Assembly: GCF_018691265.1 (NCBI RefSeq)
Contig: NW_024881300.1
Coordinates: 5,469,546 to 5,533,545 of the forward strand
Direction: 5' to 3'
Length of the DNA: 64,000 nt
Origin: Tyto alba
Taxonomy: Eukaryota; Chordata; Aves; Strigiformes; Tytonidae
A model generated the notes under the pieces. The model saw nothing but the letters and a program-made list of their open reading frames with translations, made no database searches and was not told the origin of the DNA. This document shows, piece by piece, positions 32,101 to 46,700 of this stretch. The stretch's first letter is position 1, and every line of letters begins with the position of its first letter. A program made the position numbers and the translations under genes.

Positions 32101-35100
32101 CACTGCAGACTAAAACTATTTATGTCTTCTGACACCGAAAGGAAAGTAGGCAGTTTCAGCCTGTCATCTCTTAATTTTTTTTTTTTTTTTTAATAAAAGA
32201 AAAGTACTATTTGGTCTGTAAGAAACAAGTTATAAGTCCAGGAGGAATGAGTCAGAACAGGTCTCCTGCTTGTTTTTGACCTTTCCTTGCCTGTCAGTCT
32301 CATTAACTATTGCAGGTTCCTTGCTAGTTATTTTACAAAAGCTATTGGAAAAATGAAATGAAACTCTGTAATGGTACTGCTTTAGCTACTTGGACACAAC
32401 ACCCAGCAGTGTTTGCCCAGCAAAACAGTTTGTGTGCCAAGCAGTAACAGGTAGAGATTTTTTCACTTGCACAAAATCTTTTCCCTACAAATTGGAAAGA
32501 CAGAAGTGAAGCCATGGCTACTTACAGAGTAAATTTTGAACAAAATGATACCATCGTGATCAAATTGTCCAGGGGGATTTGTGATCCCTTCTAGCAACAA
32601 GAACAGATCTCCCATTAGTAAAATGTTTAAAAGCCAGGAACTTTTTATTCAACAAAATGTTTAGAGGTTGGCCATGGGATGGCCTGCAAAATTAGCAGTT
32701 AGAAGTTTCAGAAGTTAGGAAGTAGAAAAAAAAAAAAAAACAACATTTTACTTTCATGTGCTTTCTATCCCTTCCCCTCCTGATGCACTTAACATGCTGA
32801 GCAAACAGTGACAAAGAAGTGTCATTAAAAAAAAAACAAACCAAACAAACAAAAACCAAACACCTAAAAATGAGTGAAAAAGATCTCATAACAAGATAGA
32901 GGAGAAAAGGTGCAACCTCCATTCAAAAACCATTCCCTAAGCAAAACGAGTACCCCATATTCCCAGCTGCAGGGAAAAAGTAAGTTGCACAGGTCTGCAA
33001 TTAGGAGGCAGGTGGGTGCAGAGATGAATTTCAGATAACTTTGTGGTCCGGGCTTTGGGAAACTGGCTTTTGGGAAGCCAGTGGAGTCTGAGTAATTAGG
33101 CAGGTCAGATGCAAACAGCGCACAGCTAAGCTCACCATGTTCCTGTAGCATGACAATGTGATACACAGTTTGAATTACAACACGTTCGTTACACAGATAC
33201 ATGTACGTGAGGCAAGAGGAAAAGAGCCCAAATCAAGAATCAAGCCTGTTCCGCAGTTTCCAGAAAGTGGGACCGTTTCTGAAGAACATTTCAATTTTGA
33301 ATCAAGCAGTTCCAAAAGCACTGGCCGCAACCGTCAGAGTGACTGTGGATTCCTGTGAGGATCCCTTCAGCAGAGAGAGCAATATACCAGTTAAGCAGCC
33401 AAGCCCCTCTCCACTCTCAGATGTTTCTTGTTGTTTGTGTTTTTTTTTTTTTTTTTTTTTTTTTGCATCCCACTGCTGGCTTCAGGGACCGGGGGTGCTA
33501 ATGCCGTTCTCCTTACCCAGGCACTGAGCCACGCTGACTCTGCTTGAAGTTGGTCCTCTGCGCCTGCAGGGAGAGGGAAGTAGAAACAAAACAGGCTCAG
33601 CACAGGACACAGGACCTGAAATTTAGAAAAAAAGTCCAGTAAAAAACAAGCAAAGAAACCAACCGAGTGTAAAACATGTGGCCACTCTTTTCATTGTTGG
33701 CATTTTAGCTGAATTTCAAAACATGCACATGGCATTTTGCACAATTTACTATTGGGATTTATGTGTGGAATTTTTTTTTTTTTTTTTTAATAATTCCTGG
33801 GTAGAATCTATTTGTGAAAAAACTTCTACATTTCTCTGCTTCCCCTTCTGATTCTGCAATATCAACTAATTATCAAGCAGTTTGTACTGTCTGATTTGTA
33901 CCAATCATGATGATTAAAATGCAAGTTACCTGGCTCATATCTAAATAAATAAGCAGTCTTCTGTTGATATCTATTCTCAGCAAAATTACTGATAGTAGTT
34001 TGCTCAGGCACAGAGTCCAGAACAGATTTTCCCCACTGAGATTCACGTGCCTTTTGGTCAGAAATGTCATCCCGGCTCGCTATTTTTTTTTCTGCATGAG
34101 CAGGAGAGAGCACAAAGACTAGGGAGTAAGAGCAAATATCTTCCCTTATGTGAATTAAAATTAATAAATAGTACTACTACTAATAAAAAAAAAAATCACT
34201 GAACACCTAAAGGAAATTAAAGACATAATGAAGAAGGAAAAGATACTACATGGAGAAGTACCTGACGACTAAGCATGTAAATGTCACTGAAAACAGGAAG
34301 AAATGATCAAAACCTTCCAAATGTTTCATTCCACAGGGCCCCTGTCCATTCCCAAGGGGATCACTGTACTTTCTAGATGTCATAAACCACCTCTCTGATG
34401 ATAGTTGGTCTCACTGGAGACACAGATGCAACGAGACTGTTAGCACTTGAGCACAAACCGTCCATATGATAAGTCATGGAGAAGAAAAAAGGCTGCTGAC
34501 AGTCATCTATGTGTCTTTTCATTACAGGTAACTTCCACTTTAAGCAAATTGTTTCAGGGATTGGAATGTAGCAATAACTGATCTAATTAGCGTAGGCTGT
34601 AATTTAGTAGAGTTCATTATGTCACAGACATTATGACTCCTGGGTATTACTAAAGGACTCATTTGTAGTACTTGAAATGAATTTCTCTGAACACATATAA
34701 TGTCACCCATATAACTAGTATGTAGCTCTAAGATGATGTGACATATTTAAAATCTATGACTTTAAGCAGGATTAAGTTTCCAGACAGTAATAAACAAATC
34801 AGCAAATAGTACAGATTTACTTCTTGCTAAGAAAAGAAAAAAAAATATAAAATTTAATGGCTATTACAGATTGAAATGGCAAGTAAACTCCGTGACACAA
34901 CTACAAAGGAAACTAACAAATCATGCCAGAGGAAATATATATTGTGATTAGAGACACACACACACAAACTTGACGACGACTGTGCATTTCCGGGTACAAT
35001 ACCTGTTTACTTCATCTAACAAGGAAAAAGTTTAATGGCTTCTTAAGAGAAGTCAGTTATTTATTATTTCTACTTTAAAAGCTCCTGTGAGACTTCCTTC

Positions 35101-36915
35101 AGCAAAAAAGCAAGCCTATACTTCAGGTAACAAACCCAACTAAATGAAATGCCTAATGAGACAAATGCATAAAAACATATAAACAGGTTTCAACAGTACA
35201 ATACCGAAGTAAAAACAAAGTTATAATTCAGTTTAGATTGGTAACCTGGAAAGGTTACAAATATAACTTTTATTATTTGCTTCCCTTCAAAGATCTCTCA
35301 CCAACTAGGTATTTCATAGTTCTTTGCTTTTATGACCTAAAAAGTTAATTCTTACACAGATATAAACATACTTTTCCTTTTTATTTACATAGTGTCTGAT
35401 ATATGTAAAAAAAAAAAAAAAGAAAGAAAGAAAATTCTTCTGGAGAGCACTTATGCATGTGCTTAACATTAAGCAGTCCTTAGAGCCCCTGCCTGCACTT
35501 TCTTAAATCAATATTAAAGCCTCTGTTAATTTCATTTGTTCATGATCCCCACTCAAGGGGAAAATGCTATAGTGGCATTGACATTAGGGACTTATACTGT
35601 GTCCTATTCTGAACACACTGATCTCCCGATCTGATCTAAAATTAACTGAAACTAATTAATTCTTTACCTACTTTCATATGAGTTGCATTGGACCTGCATT
35701 CTTTGTGGGAGTCAGAACTCATGTTATTTGTTTCTCAGCTTCCTTTTGAAAACTTGAATTTTACAAAATTAATTTTAGAAGTCATAGTTTTTTATAAAGT
35801 AGACTACTAGAATTAAATCCTGTACAGAGAATACAGTATTGCTCAAACAAAAATGGGCATGTCAAATTGTGTGTGAAGCCAATAAGAAAATTATGCAGCA
35901 TGAGCTGCATTTGTTTCATTGCAATACTTTCCAGGGGCTTGAAGCACCCCTGGACTAAAATCAGAAACTTAAATAGTATTTTGAAAAAATACTTTCCCCT
36001 AGAAAGCTAAAGACCTAACTGGATGACTTACTCCCATTACTTCCTAATATCGATGGGGGTTCAATATCTCTTAAATGTTTTTTAAAAAATCTCAGATATA
36101 AATTTAATTTCCAGATACAAATTAGATTCCCGTTCTCTTGCAAAACCTTCTTTAATGTTGTTACCACCGGTATCCTTTTTGACTGTCTAGATATCAAATA
36201 TATTTCTAAGGGGGTACTGAACCAGCTAGAAAGACTGACTGTATTTAGTCTTTAATTAAATGCTGATAGATTTCCTTCAATAGCATTAAGCTCAGAAGTG
36301 AAAAAACATAATTAAATGATGCTCCTACGCAGGCAGTGATCAGCATTCTTGTATGCAAGATGTGGTAGCAGAGTAAGCTAAGGATTACTTCTCACTTTTA
36401 GTTTTCATATTGAGGTTCTCATAGCTCATGAGAAATCTTATTCTGTATGCATGAAACATAAACCAGGCAATTGTCCTAAGGATGCAGTGGATTTACAAAA
36501 GTCCATTAATCTGATTAATAATTGGATTTCTGACAAGTTAAGTGTCTCAGTGCTGTTAAAACTAAGTATATTTTAAACATATCTGACTTCCTCCCATTAT
36601 CTGTCATCTCACTGAAGATGTGGGCAAATAAAAGGTTGCTATCATAAGAGATTGCTATCTTGTAGAAGCCCCTGTATCACTAATAAGCAGAGGAAAGCCC
36701 CAACATGAAGAGCTGGTGGATTGTACAAGGTTTTGGAACATAGTGAGGAACTGAATGACAGCAGAAAAGGAGGGCTATTAAGGTTAATCTTTAGCATTCC
36801 TGTTCTAAATGGAAATATTTCCAATACTAGTGAGCTTGTGCAATTTCCACATGTATATCTAAACCATTCCTTTTTTGTGGACATGTTCTACGTGATGTCT
36901 TGGCAGAAACCAAGA
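26189..36915. other. Gene desert segment 2
   Basis: About 10.7 kb of AT-rich sequence without CpG islands or recognisable exons. Homopolymers include A runs near 28219-28232, 28376-28395 and 32726-32740, and T runs near 32176-32190, 33439-33464 and 33771-33788. A short GC-richer patch lies at 27860-27960. Frames up to 134 codons overlap and have no recognisable content. Confidence 0.4.
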
Positions 36916-37000
36916 GATACAGACTCTGATCTTAGCTTCACCACTGACCTGCCCAGTGACCCTGGATAAATCATTCCACTGTTCTGTTTCTCTTCTTACT
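36916..37000 (+). repeat. MIR-family SINE fragment (forward)
   Basis: The segment contains CTTCACCACTGACCTG, then AGTGACCCTGGATAAATCA, then a CTGTTCTGTTTCTC end. In order these match the MIR core 'CTGCCACTGACTTGCTGTGTGACCTTGGGCAAGTCACTT...CTCAGTTTC'. Only the core is preserved, with about the divergence expected of an ancient copy. Confidence 0.7.
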
Positions 37001-40000
37001 TTTGCTTGTCTTGCTTCTTTAGAGCACAAGTTTTTCACATGAGGAGCCAATCTCTAGTTATGTTTTTTTCCAACATGTTGAGGCCATAATCTCAGATGAA
37101 GCCTCTAGGTACTCTTGAAAATAATAAAAATGATGGTGAGGAACAGATGGTGCTGCCATTCATAACCCTCATTCCAGCCCAAGAAATACACCAGCATCAG
37201 CAAAATTACACCTACAATACTTCATCACGGATTTTGGCCATGACTTAGTGGGGTACAGGTGAGAAAATACACCGCTGTAGTCATTACTGCTCACTGCTGA
37301 AAGTCTAATTTATGTTAAATGATGGAATTATTTTTCCATATTGCAAACATCAGATTAAGACCACAAACTCAATTAGACCGAAGAGCCAAAGGATTGTAAC
37401 ACCAGTCCAGGCTGAATTGAGATCAAGGCATGGCTGATAGGTAGGACAGTCCCAAGATGTGAATTGGAAACCATCCAGCCAAGTAGATGGTACATCTTAC
37501 CCACCTCAGAAGAGCACTTGAACAATCAGCCTATTTTACACAAGACTGGTCATACTTCTGTCTCCTCTTGAGGCTATGTTTCATGGAGGACTGAGCCTAC
37601 TCTTGTACTTTGGACTTCAAGCCTGGGAGATTTAAATCCCGACCTGATTTAGGATCCACATTAAGCACATAGACTCCCCAAGAAGGGCACAACTCCAGAA
37701 GGGCTTTCTTTAGCATCTCCTAAATTTTCCTTACTCAGTGTGCTAGCTGCTGTGATTCTACTCCAAGTTCCCTCAAATCAGCTGACTTGGCTGAATCCCT
37801 CTACACCCTCATCTTACTAGGAAGACGTGCCCAGGTACAGCCTTAGCAGCCATGGTACATAAGGAACAATGTAAGAAAGCCAATCCTACCCTCCAGCGTG
37901 GGGACAGCCAACCTGTGACACTTGAGCTTTGTGATGATGATCAGCAGATTATGCATAGCTCCCATGCTAAAACTATATCACATCACTGTGGTGGTGGAAA
38001 ACCTTCTGGGTAATTCAGATCTTCAGCTGTGGGATACTACAAATCATCAAGAACTGCCAAAAATGGTATTCCAGGACTACACTGGGATGCAGTTGCATGC
38101 TCACTCCAATCCTGCTGGGTATCGAAAAGCCAAAGATCCCCCTGGGAAGCTTCCATCACCTTATACCTGCAAACTTCTGTCTGTGTCGCCAAGGTATATA
38201 CCTGCCCAGTGCCTCTCAGCCATAGGAAAATGTTGGTGTATAGCCCTGAAGCTGGAGGAGGATTGATCACTTCCTCACTTTCACCTCTGTCCTTGCCAGC
38301 AATACTGTATGTCTCCTTCGACACAAGAGTTTTGGTTCCCTGAGAACTTCATCAAAGCTGTGAAAGCTGCCCAAAGGAATCTAGATAAATGAATAGATAC
38401 CCTAAATTGCTAGGACAGATTAATTTTAAGAATTCTGTGTCACCTTTGAGTTGAACCGCATAAAAATCAAAGGAAACTGGTAGCGGTTTTGGTAAACAGG
38501 CTTTACTAAAGCAACTACTGTGGGACCAAAAAACTGCTCAGAAAAACTGAGTACAGCTAAGACCACAAGACATAAGAAACTAACAGTTTTCATCCTTTCG
38601 TCCCTTTACCCTTCCTCCCTTTTTAAAAGTAAGCTTGACCTAGTGTGACTCCTAGAAGTTACATGCTGTGCACAGCAGAAATATATCAGTAACTGGAGAA
38701 TGAGGAATATATCTTAGTCTATGGAATAGAAACCAAAATGAAAGCTTTACCATTAGAAATATTAATGTCGGTATTGTCTGAGTTAAGACAGTTACAGACT
38801 AGAAGACTCAGTTGCTGCTCTTAGTTTGCATAAGTAGGAATATCAGCAATTCATCCTGTGAAAATAGTTCTTCAGCTGGTAGAGTTAGACGGGAAGAGTG
38901 AGAGAAATTGAGGCCTTTTGTCTCAGATTACATGTCTAAGGGCTAGAAAAACCCTACTAATTTCCCCTTCCCCCTGCCCCCCCCCCCTCCCCCTGTAAAA
39001 AACAAATAAAATGAAACAGAAGGAAAAAAACCCCACCAACAACATAGCAACATGACAGTGATGTGTATAATGATCTCTGGCAGCCTAAGATAAGATCACA
39101 GCCCCTGGGACTGGTGGAGCCTGGAGCTAACGGACCCCTGCTTTGGGGAAAAACTAGAAGTGTACAGAAAAAAGTTCAGTTCTCATATTAAAAAGAAAGG
39201 AGAGGTATGTTGCTAAACCTATTCCTTCTGAAGAAACTTTTGAAAAGATAAATGTATGAAAACATCTGAGTCACTTCTGCATCCACAAGTAAGTGATCCC
39301 CCTCTACCCTCACCAGTAATGCCAGGAAAGGCTGTTCTCCCAATTTGCCCCAGGAACTATGACATGTTCTGTTACTTCCAGAAGGCTTTCTCAGCACAAG
39401 TTATTATGCAGATATCATTCTCCTGTTGAAGGGTTTTTTATACACATAAATTTTAAATTGAGCATATAATGAATGGGATTCATCTAAATTACTGCTCTCA
39501 CTGTCCTATCCCCAAATCTCTCTCAGATCTTGGGACCAAGCCTGTTCTTTCAAGGAGGTTGTTTGAAACATCTGTAAGATAATTAAAAAAAAAAAAAAAA
39601 AGTTCTGTTCCAGGAAAAGATCCAGAAACTCCTCAAATTTCACAATCAGCTTTGTTGTTTCTATTGATTTTAGATAGAAGGTGTGAAATATGACAACTAA
39701 ATGGCAGTACCACTGAAAAATCAAGTTATTTATGGTTCTCTTCGGTTGGAATAGTTTCTCTAAATAATTCTTTGTTTATGTGCAATAGTGTTTGGACTAA
39801 TGCAGCGCAAGGGAAGAGCAGGATAGGAAAACCTTGCTTTTTTGGGATGCTGTTTAAGCACATGTTGAACTGTGCCCTGGCTACTGCTGAATCCCACGCT
39901 TTTATGAAAATCCAGCCCTTTCACTGGGTGATGAACAACGATAAGCCATGCTCCTGGTTAGCTTAAAAGCCTGGTACCAAAAAAACCCACAGGGTTGGCA

Positions 40001-40690
40001 GCTCCATGCATGTTTGAACAGAGAAAAATACACTATAATCAAATGCTGAGTGGGTAGCAGCGGTTCTGTGAATCACTTCCTCCCCCAAGGCCTTGCTGTC
40101 ATTAGGAGTACAGGTGTGTGGTTTAAAAACACATGTTGTCCATACTGATATTTTAACAAGCATTGGTCAAAGCAGTAGCAGTTTGCTGCATTTACTGGTC
40201 AAGTTAAATGCTAAGCTCCCCCCTCTGGGTTATCACAGTCAGCTAACATGTTAAAACTGTAGCTGCCTAGTCCAAGAAAGGATTTTAACATGAGTTAAAA
40301 ATAAAGTCCTTTTTGTAAATGCATGGCTTAAGAGAGAAGAGTCCAAATCCCTTCTTCCAGCAAGAAGAATAGAAAGAAGCAGAAGAAAAAGAGGATTAGA
40401 AGCAGCATATGTGCTCTGTCCTCCCTGTTTTCTTCCCAAGCTTTTATTTTGCTTTGCTCCACTTACCGAGTGTGCCACTGGATGCTGACCAATTAATTTC
40501 TAGATTACCTTTCAAATCAGGCCCACATACAGAACCGGGTCAAAGCATGGATTTCTGTTGCCAAACGCCCACTGGTACATGAACAGGTAAATGTTTTGCA
40601 AAGCAAACAGTTAGGAATATGGCAGTTCTCATCAACTCAAAATCTGTCATCTCTTTAAAAGCATTAGAAACAGAGGATGAAGGAGATGCT
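37001..40690. other. Gene desert segment 3
   Basis: AT-rich with a C-rich run at about 38968-38992 and an A17 run near 39585-39601. The frame 37922-38266 (+, 114 codons) is unrecognisable. No exon seen. Confidence 0.4.
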
Positions 40691-40770
40691 CTCCATCTAG
40701 CTCTGCCACTGGGAATACATCAGACAAGGTCTCCGGCATTTTCTGAGCTGTAAGACAAGGCAAAATTTTC
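40691..40770 (+). repeat. Possible MIR-like fragment
   Basis: CTAGCTCTGCCACTGG followed by GACAAGGTCTC and TTTTCTGAGCTGTAAGA weakly follow the MIR core order. Too degraded to be sure. Confidence 0.3.
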
Positions 40771-43744
40771 CCCAAAAGCATGAAAGAACAGTTAATGTCC
40801 ATTGCCATGCGACTGTATTTACGCTAATACTGAATTTGGAGCTCAGTGCCTGGTACTAATCACTCAGAATGAGTCAATTTGAATGTACCCCTCTCCAGAG
40901 GCCACAGAAGCCTAAACTGAAACACTGTAGGAAATAAAATGTCATTTAACTGCAGAGAGGAAAGAGCCTTGTGAAAGTAAGAGAATTCAAGGGGCACTCC
41001 TTTCTGCTGTCATTTGTCATGTATGACACAGGAATGTTGACATCATCCTCTGATAAATGACACTGGCACCTGCATCAGAGAGATATTCTTCAGCAAAATA
41101 GAAGTTTGAAAATCCAGCAGCAGGGCACTACTAGTAGGTTCCAGGAGCTTGGAAGAAAGGAAAGATAGATGATGGTAATTTTCTTCCAAAGAGAAACATA
41201 AGACTTTTTAAGAACCATTCTCTTTTGCTTCCCCTTCTGCTCCCTCTGGGCTTTGGGAAATGATTCTGTTTTCTAAATCTAATAGTGGCTTAGACACAAG
41301 CTATATGTTATCCAAGAGCTAACCTGTGGCATTTGTGCCACCACCCAGCCTAGGGGGATAAGTGTCAAGCAGAGAGCTCCAGAAGGCTCACCCAGGAAAG
41401 GGAGCTTCAAAGAGGCCAGTCTGGCCTTCTACTGTCCCAGGCCAGTTAGAGATGTCAACGAACAGTCTGTTCTAGCACCAATCCTTCCAAATCTCACCTT
41501 TGCATCCCCGACCGGTAGTGCAGAGACTTCTTCCTCTTAGAAAGAGCTGGAATGCACATCCCCATCCCACTCCTGTGAGGTATTCTGTAGAGCTGCAGGG
41601 TAGGTTTGTGGCAGAGGAAGAATCTCAAGTCACTTCTGCACAGCCATTCAAAGCCTGCCATGGTGTGCTTCGATATCAGCAAGCAAAGTTTTCTCTTTTG
41701 AAAAGCTAAAGACCAGTGGATTTACTGTATTTGCGAGGGAAAGTCTTGCTACTCTTAAAAACAAAAAGCAAATAGATATGTATACTCTGTCAGATTTTTC
41801 CACTTGGTTAGCTCATAGAATTTATATGCAGATTGATTTTGCTTCTAAATGTATGATTTATTTATCCCAGAAAAGAAGGAAAAAAAATCTATTTGATTTG
41901 GAACAGCAGGTTGGGAAGGTGAGTATGCAAGCTCTGTGACCAAGGTAGCTGGTTCATCCTCAGGAAAGCTGTGTTCCATGCCAAGGACCTTCCTAGCTAC
42001 TGACTAGACCCAGTCTGCTTTAGCTTGCTAACTACTGTCCAGTCTATTTATCATTTACCATCTCTAGGGAACACTGTGCAGTGATACAGACTAATAGCCC
42101 AGCAATACGCCAAGACGTATCCTTTTCATCCCACACAGCCAGCACTGTCTTCCAGACCTCTTAGTGCATAAGGGAGGCTGGAATCTGGATGAAGAACAGC
42201 TGGCTTAAAACATACTCTGACAAGCCAATCCTGGCTGAAAGGAGAAAACACTGAAAGAATGAAGCAGCACACAGGCTTACCTTCATTTGCCGGGTTCTTT
42301 CTCCAGGACAGTTAAAATATTATGTTGCTTTTGGGTCTTACTGAATCCATATTTGGTACTGAGCACTGGAACAGAAGCAATCTCTGCACCCCTGATTCTC
42401 CTGCTGGGATAACAACCCCACATTCATGTCTTCAGTATTTTCAGGTTGGATTATCGTAACCTGGGCTATGTGACACATTCACCAGGAAAATACACTTTCA
42501 TCTTCTAACCCAGAGAAGCAAAAGAGAGCTTATCATACTGATGTGCTCTTCAGGCTGCTTTGAACTAGAGTCTTGTTAATTAAGCTGCAGCCTTGTGACT
42601 GGTGAGTCCCAACCAGCTGGGCTGAGTGTCTTCCCCCCTTCAGAAAGCCCAAGACTTTCTGCATCATAGTGAAAGGGAAATTACCTCAGATGCTGTCCCT
42701 TGACTTCACAGTGTTAGGTCAGCCCCATATGAAAAAGCTGCCTAGCAAAAGGCAATTCATTTTGTCTCATCATGTCACACATGTATGGCTGCAGTCATCA
42801 CAAAAGACAGTGACACAATTTTCATACTCAAGCATATACCAAATTTTAAGTGCATAGGCTTGGATGAACAACTTTCAGCAGCCTGCTCTTCAGAAGAAAA
42901 CCGTAACTTCAGATACTGAAGGAGAAAATGAATTCCTATGTAGGAGTGTGAGACATGGGATTGGCTTTTATTGTACACAGTTTCTTCAACAAAATATGGA
43001 CATTTATTATCCCTACAGTGTTGATACGCCTAACAGCTTTTCTGTAGCAACCTATTATTTGATTAGTTTATATGGTTTAGAGGACAGCAACACTGACATA
43101 ATTTTGTTGTAATCAAGATAAATATTGTCTCAGAATATCAAAAGGCACCACATCATCCGTTAAGTGTAGTGATTTTGAAATATCCTAAAGAAAAATCTTC
43201 TGGGCTGGTTGCAGGAAAACGTACACACACACGTCTGATTTTGATTAAAACACAAGTTATTGAAATGCTCAGTTCAGTCCAAGACTAGAATCAACTGTTC
43301 AGCCCCCTAGATTGAAACACAGAATAAGGAAAAAAAAAAAATCCTCCTAGGGTTCTCCATGCATTGGCCAGACAATGATCTAATAACAGCAGTGACTTTG
43401 GGGATATTTGTTTATCTACACTGAGCCCAGTTAAGTGACTCAGAGGTAACATGGCGTTTCACTGATGTCCTGTTAGACCAAGCCTTGTTGTACTAGTAAC
43501 TTTATCCTAAAGGAGGCTATTCATAGTAAGCATTCAGTAATGCTGCAAAAGTGGTAATTTGAAGACAGTTGCAAACACATTTGTGGATACAAATGAGACA
43601 ACCACAAGCCTTCATATTTTATCCATGTAAATGTGTGTATAAAATGGTGAGGTGGGAGTCCTGAAGGTTTCTCCCAGAGCAGTGATGCTAGACTAATTCT
43701 TCATCCAGACAACGGGGGGGTCTCTTAATAGTTTTGATTATTAG
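40771..43744. other. Gene desert segment 4
   Basis: No recognisable gene, island or long repeat. A13 run near 43330-43342. Confidence 0.4.
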
Positions 43745-43767
43745 ACTCCTGACTATTAGTCAGGAGT
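43745..43767. repeat. Perfect hairpin, 11-bp arms, 1-base spacer
   Basis: ACTCCTGACTA (43745-43755) and TAGTCAGGAGT (43757-43767) are exact reverse complements around a single T, forming an almost continuous 23-bp palindrome. Confidence 0.9.
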
Positions 43768-46700
43768 GCAGAATCAGGCCCTTAACACTGGCAAAATTCT
43801 GTCCTCAGTCTTTTCTGACCTCTCATTTGAAAGTATGTTTAGACACAAATGCAAAGTACAGAAGATTGAGATGGGGACTAGAAGAAAGAAAGCTGAAGGA
43901 AAATATGCTATAAATATGAACTGGGTCATATAAAAAGATTAAGTATAAAAGACAGCTTTCTTGTAATGTCCAGCTGTTTCTCCTAAATATTTCTAGCAAA
44001 CCTACATATGTACAGTTTCAGAAATGTATCAAGAGGGAATATTAGTACTTCACTTAAAAAAAAACTCTGTAGGATTGCTAGTGGTTTTGAAGCTCTAAGT
44101 GCTGAGATCTGTCAGGATAGGACAGGAGTTATTTCAACAGTGCTAAATAGCTCTCCCACTGCTTTACTGAGGATTGATCCATTTTCACCCTTTCTTGCCT
44201 TTCTGCAGTCACACACAGATGTAAAACAGATTAAGGCTCCGTGGAAATAATACAAAATAAAATAAAAAAGACACCTAGGACTTTTTTTGACTCCCCCTAC
44301 AATAAAGTGCAGTGAGAGGTGAATAAAGCCACACAAGAGACAGTAACAAAATGACAAAGGTCCTGACTGATAGTTTATCGAGATGACAACTCAGTGAGTT
44401 TTTAGACATCTCTGGCACGAAGACTATTTTTGTCTTTCCACAAGTTAAAACATATGTACAATCAAGACGACTGCCTGCCTATCTGTTGAAGCTTGTTTTT
44501 CCCCATTACCACTCTCTAACAGAGCCGTACCTGACTGCAAAATAATTCTTCTGCATTTTAATGCACTTTAGAACAACAGTTGACAATGCTTGAAAAGAAA
44601 CCAAAGCAAAATATCAAACCATTATCAATATATTATTTATGTCGGATGCAAAAGCTGAGAAACATCACTAACAAGTCACTTAACTTTTCAGCCACAGATC
44701 TTGAGCGTGGAAAAGCATCATTATCCATACCTGACTGCTGGGGAAACAGTGCAGGGGAGAGACTGCATGGTCGCAATGAGGAGGGTTTGACTGCTGCCTC
44801 TTGCAGCAGTTCTTACCAGTGCAAAGTGAAAGCAGGAGGCTCTCGCTCTGCCTTGGCAGCATTTTATACTCTATTGCTTTTGGTGCAGAGCTCTGCACAA
44901 GCTCCAGAAACGCAGAGGACCGATCCCTGGGCTCCTACTCCCTGCTCAGTCTCTGACCTCTGGCACCAGGTCTTTTGCCTCCCAGCCCACAGCACTGTAG
45001 GCTGGACCTCGCTACACACAGTATCTAGGCTCTGGAATGCCTCAGATTTAGCTTCAGACACAATAAGGATTACAAATTATAGAGCACAGTGGGAATAAAA
45101 GAGATGGGTTGCCCCCTCTGACTATCCATCATGGTTTCCCATGTCTCTGGGCAAAAGCAAAGCAAAGCTTTCTCAACAGCCCAAAGACAAAAATAGGTTG
45201 TATGTATTTTTAAATGTTATACTTTCCCACTCTTAGACTAATAAAATTCAGAAAATAGAGAAGGCATTGATTTTATACTTTCCAAAGTCACTAGTATAAA
45301 TTGTAGGGGCACTTTTATATTTTCAAATGATAAAATATCAAAGCAGAGTGAAGTAAAGTAACATTTTTCAGCTCTAAGTGCTTAAAAACTAAGCACTTTC
45401 ATTACATGCAAATTTTGCTATCTCTTTTTTTAATCTACAGTAAGTTTAGGCACAAAGCAATTAAACAAGCTGCTGCGCAGTCACATGGCAAGTGAGAATC
45501 AGTGAGGTTATGTATTTGTTTTGAGGTTTAAAATGTGAAATTGACTGAAAACTGGATGGTTTTGAAATTAAGAGAATGCTCATGCTGAACCTGATCCTGT
45601 CATATGACCATAAGCTCTCAGAGATGCCAAACAGAATTTAAAATGAACCATTTTTGTGACGATAATGCCAAAAGTCAGAACAATATTAGATATTTCTAGG
45701 AGTTCTGGTTTGTGTCTTCTTGGCCAATTCCAGGAACTTGACAGGGACTGTTGAGTGCTGAAGGCACGACTGTCATTAGCTCGAGATAAAAGATCTCATG
45801 GTGATGGCTGTAGATGTGGCAATGAGAGAGCTCTGAGTTACAGATACATATGTCTAGTAGTTTATTATTATTAAATTTTAGAAAACCCTTGAATACATAC
45901 ACAGATACACACAAACACTCATACTCAAGAGCACACATTTTAGAACAAGGCTTCCCTGACAGCATTTGTTGTATTTTGATGTCAGTCTAAGGAAATATGT
46001 TGGCAGCTCTTCCACACAAAAATCTATTTTCCACAAACAGCATATTCTGCCAGTATAAAATTCATCATCCAGCCATACAAAGGACACAGGGCCAAGGGGC
46101 TTGAGTGACACACCAAAAACCTCAAAACACATGTCTGAGCTGCCACATGACTTGTATAACACTATTCACATACAGCATGAAACCGGAGCTCTGTAAGCTG
46201 CATCTTCATAATATTTTGCAACATCCTGTAAACTCATTGCAGGGTAACAATAACAAATGCTAAAAGTAGTTTGGCCACTACAATGACAGAGACCTTCTAA
46301 TTACTTTTTTTTTTTTTTTTTGAAAAAAAGGGGCACATGGTGAATGGAGGGAAGTGAGTCATGCTGTTCATTCAACACTAAATACCTGAGCCATACATAT
46401 TGGTAAAGAAAAAAAAGGTACATCATATCTCAGCTGCTATTCAGTGGAAATAAGGTATTGCTGAAGTCATGTAATTGGTGACTTGAGGCCACAGGTCATC
46501 TCTGAAGTTGAGGTAATTCCGAAGGAAATATTTTAATGATATAGGGGAAAAAAGGTCACTGTGGAAAAATATCTTAATAAAATAGGGAAAAAAAAAATAA
46601 AGGTCTTCACGGAACATTGATTTAGTGGGTTCTCCAGGATTCAAATGGAAAGACAAATCTCATACCTGAGCCAAATGGATTTGTGAAAGAGATAAGAATT

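Noticed and set aside
44580..45098. 172-codon open frame in the desert
   Set aside because: No recognisable domain, no splice or promoter context, and composition like its surroundings; consistent with chance.
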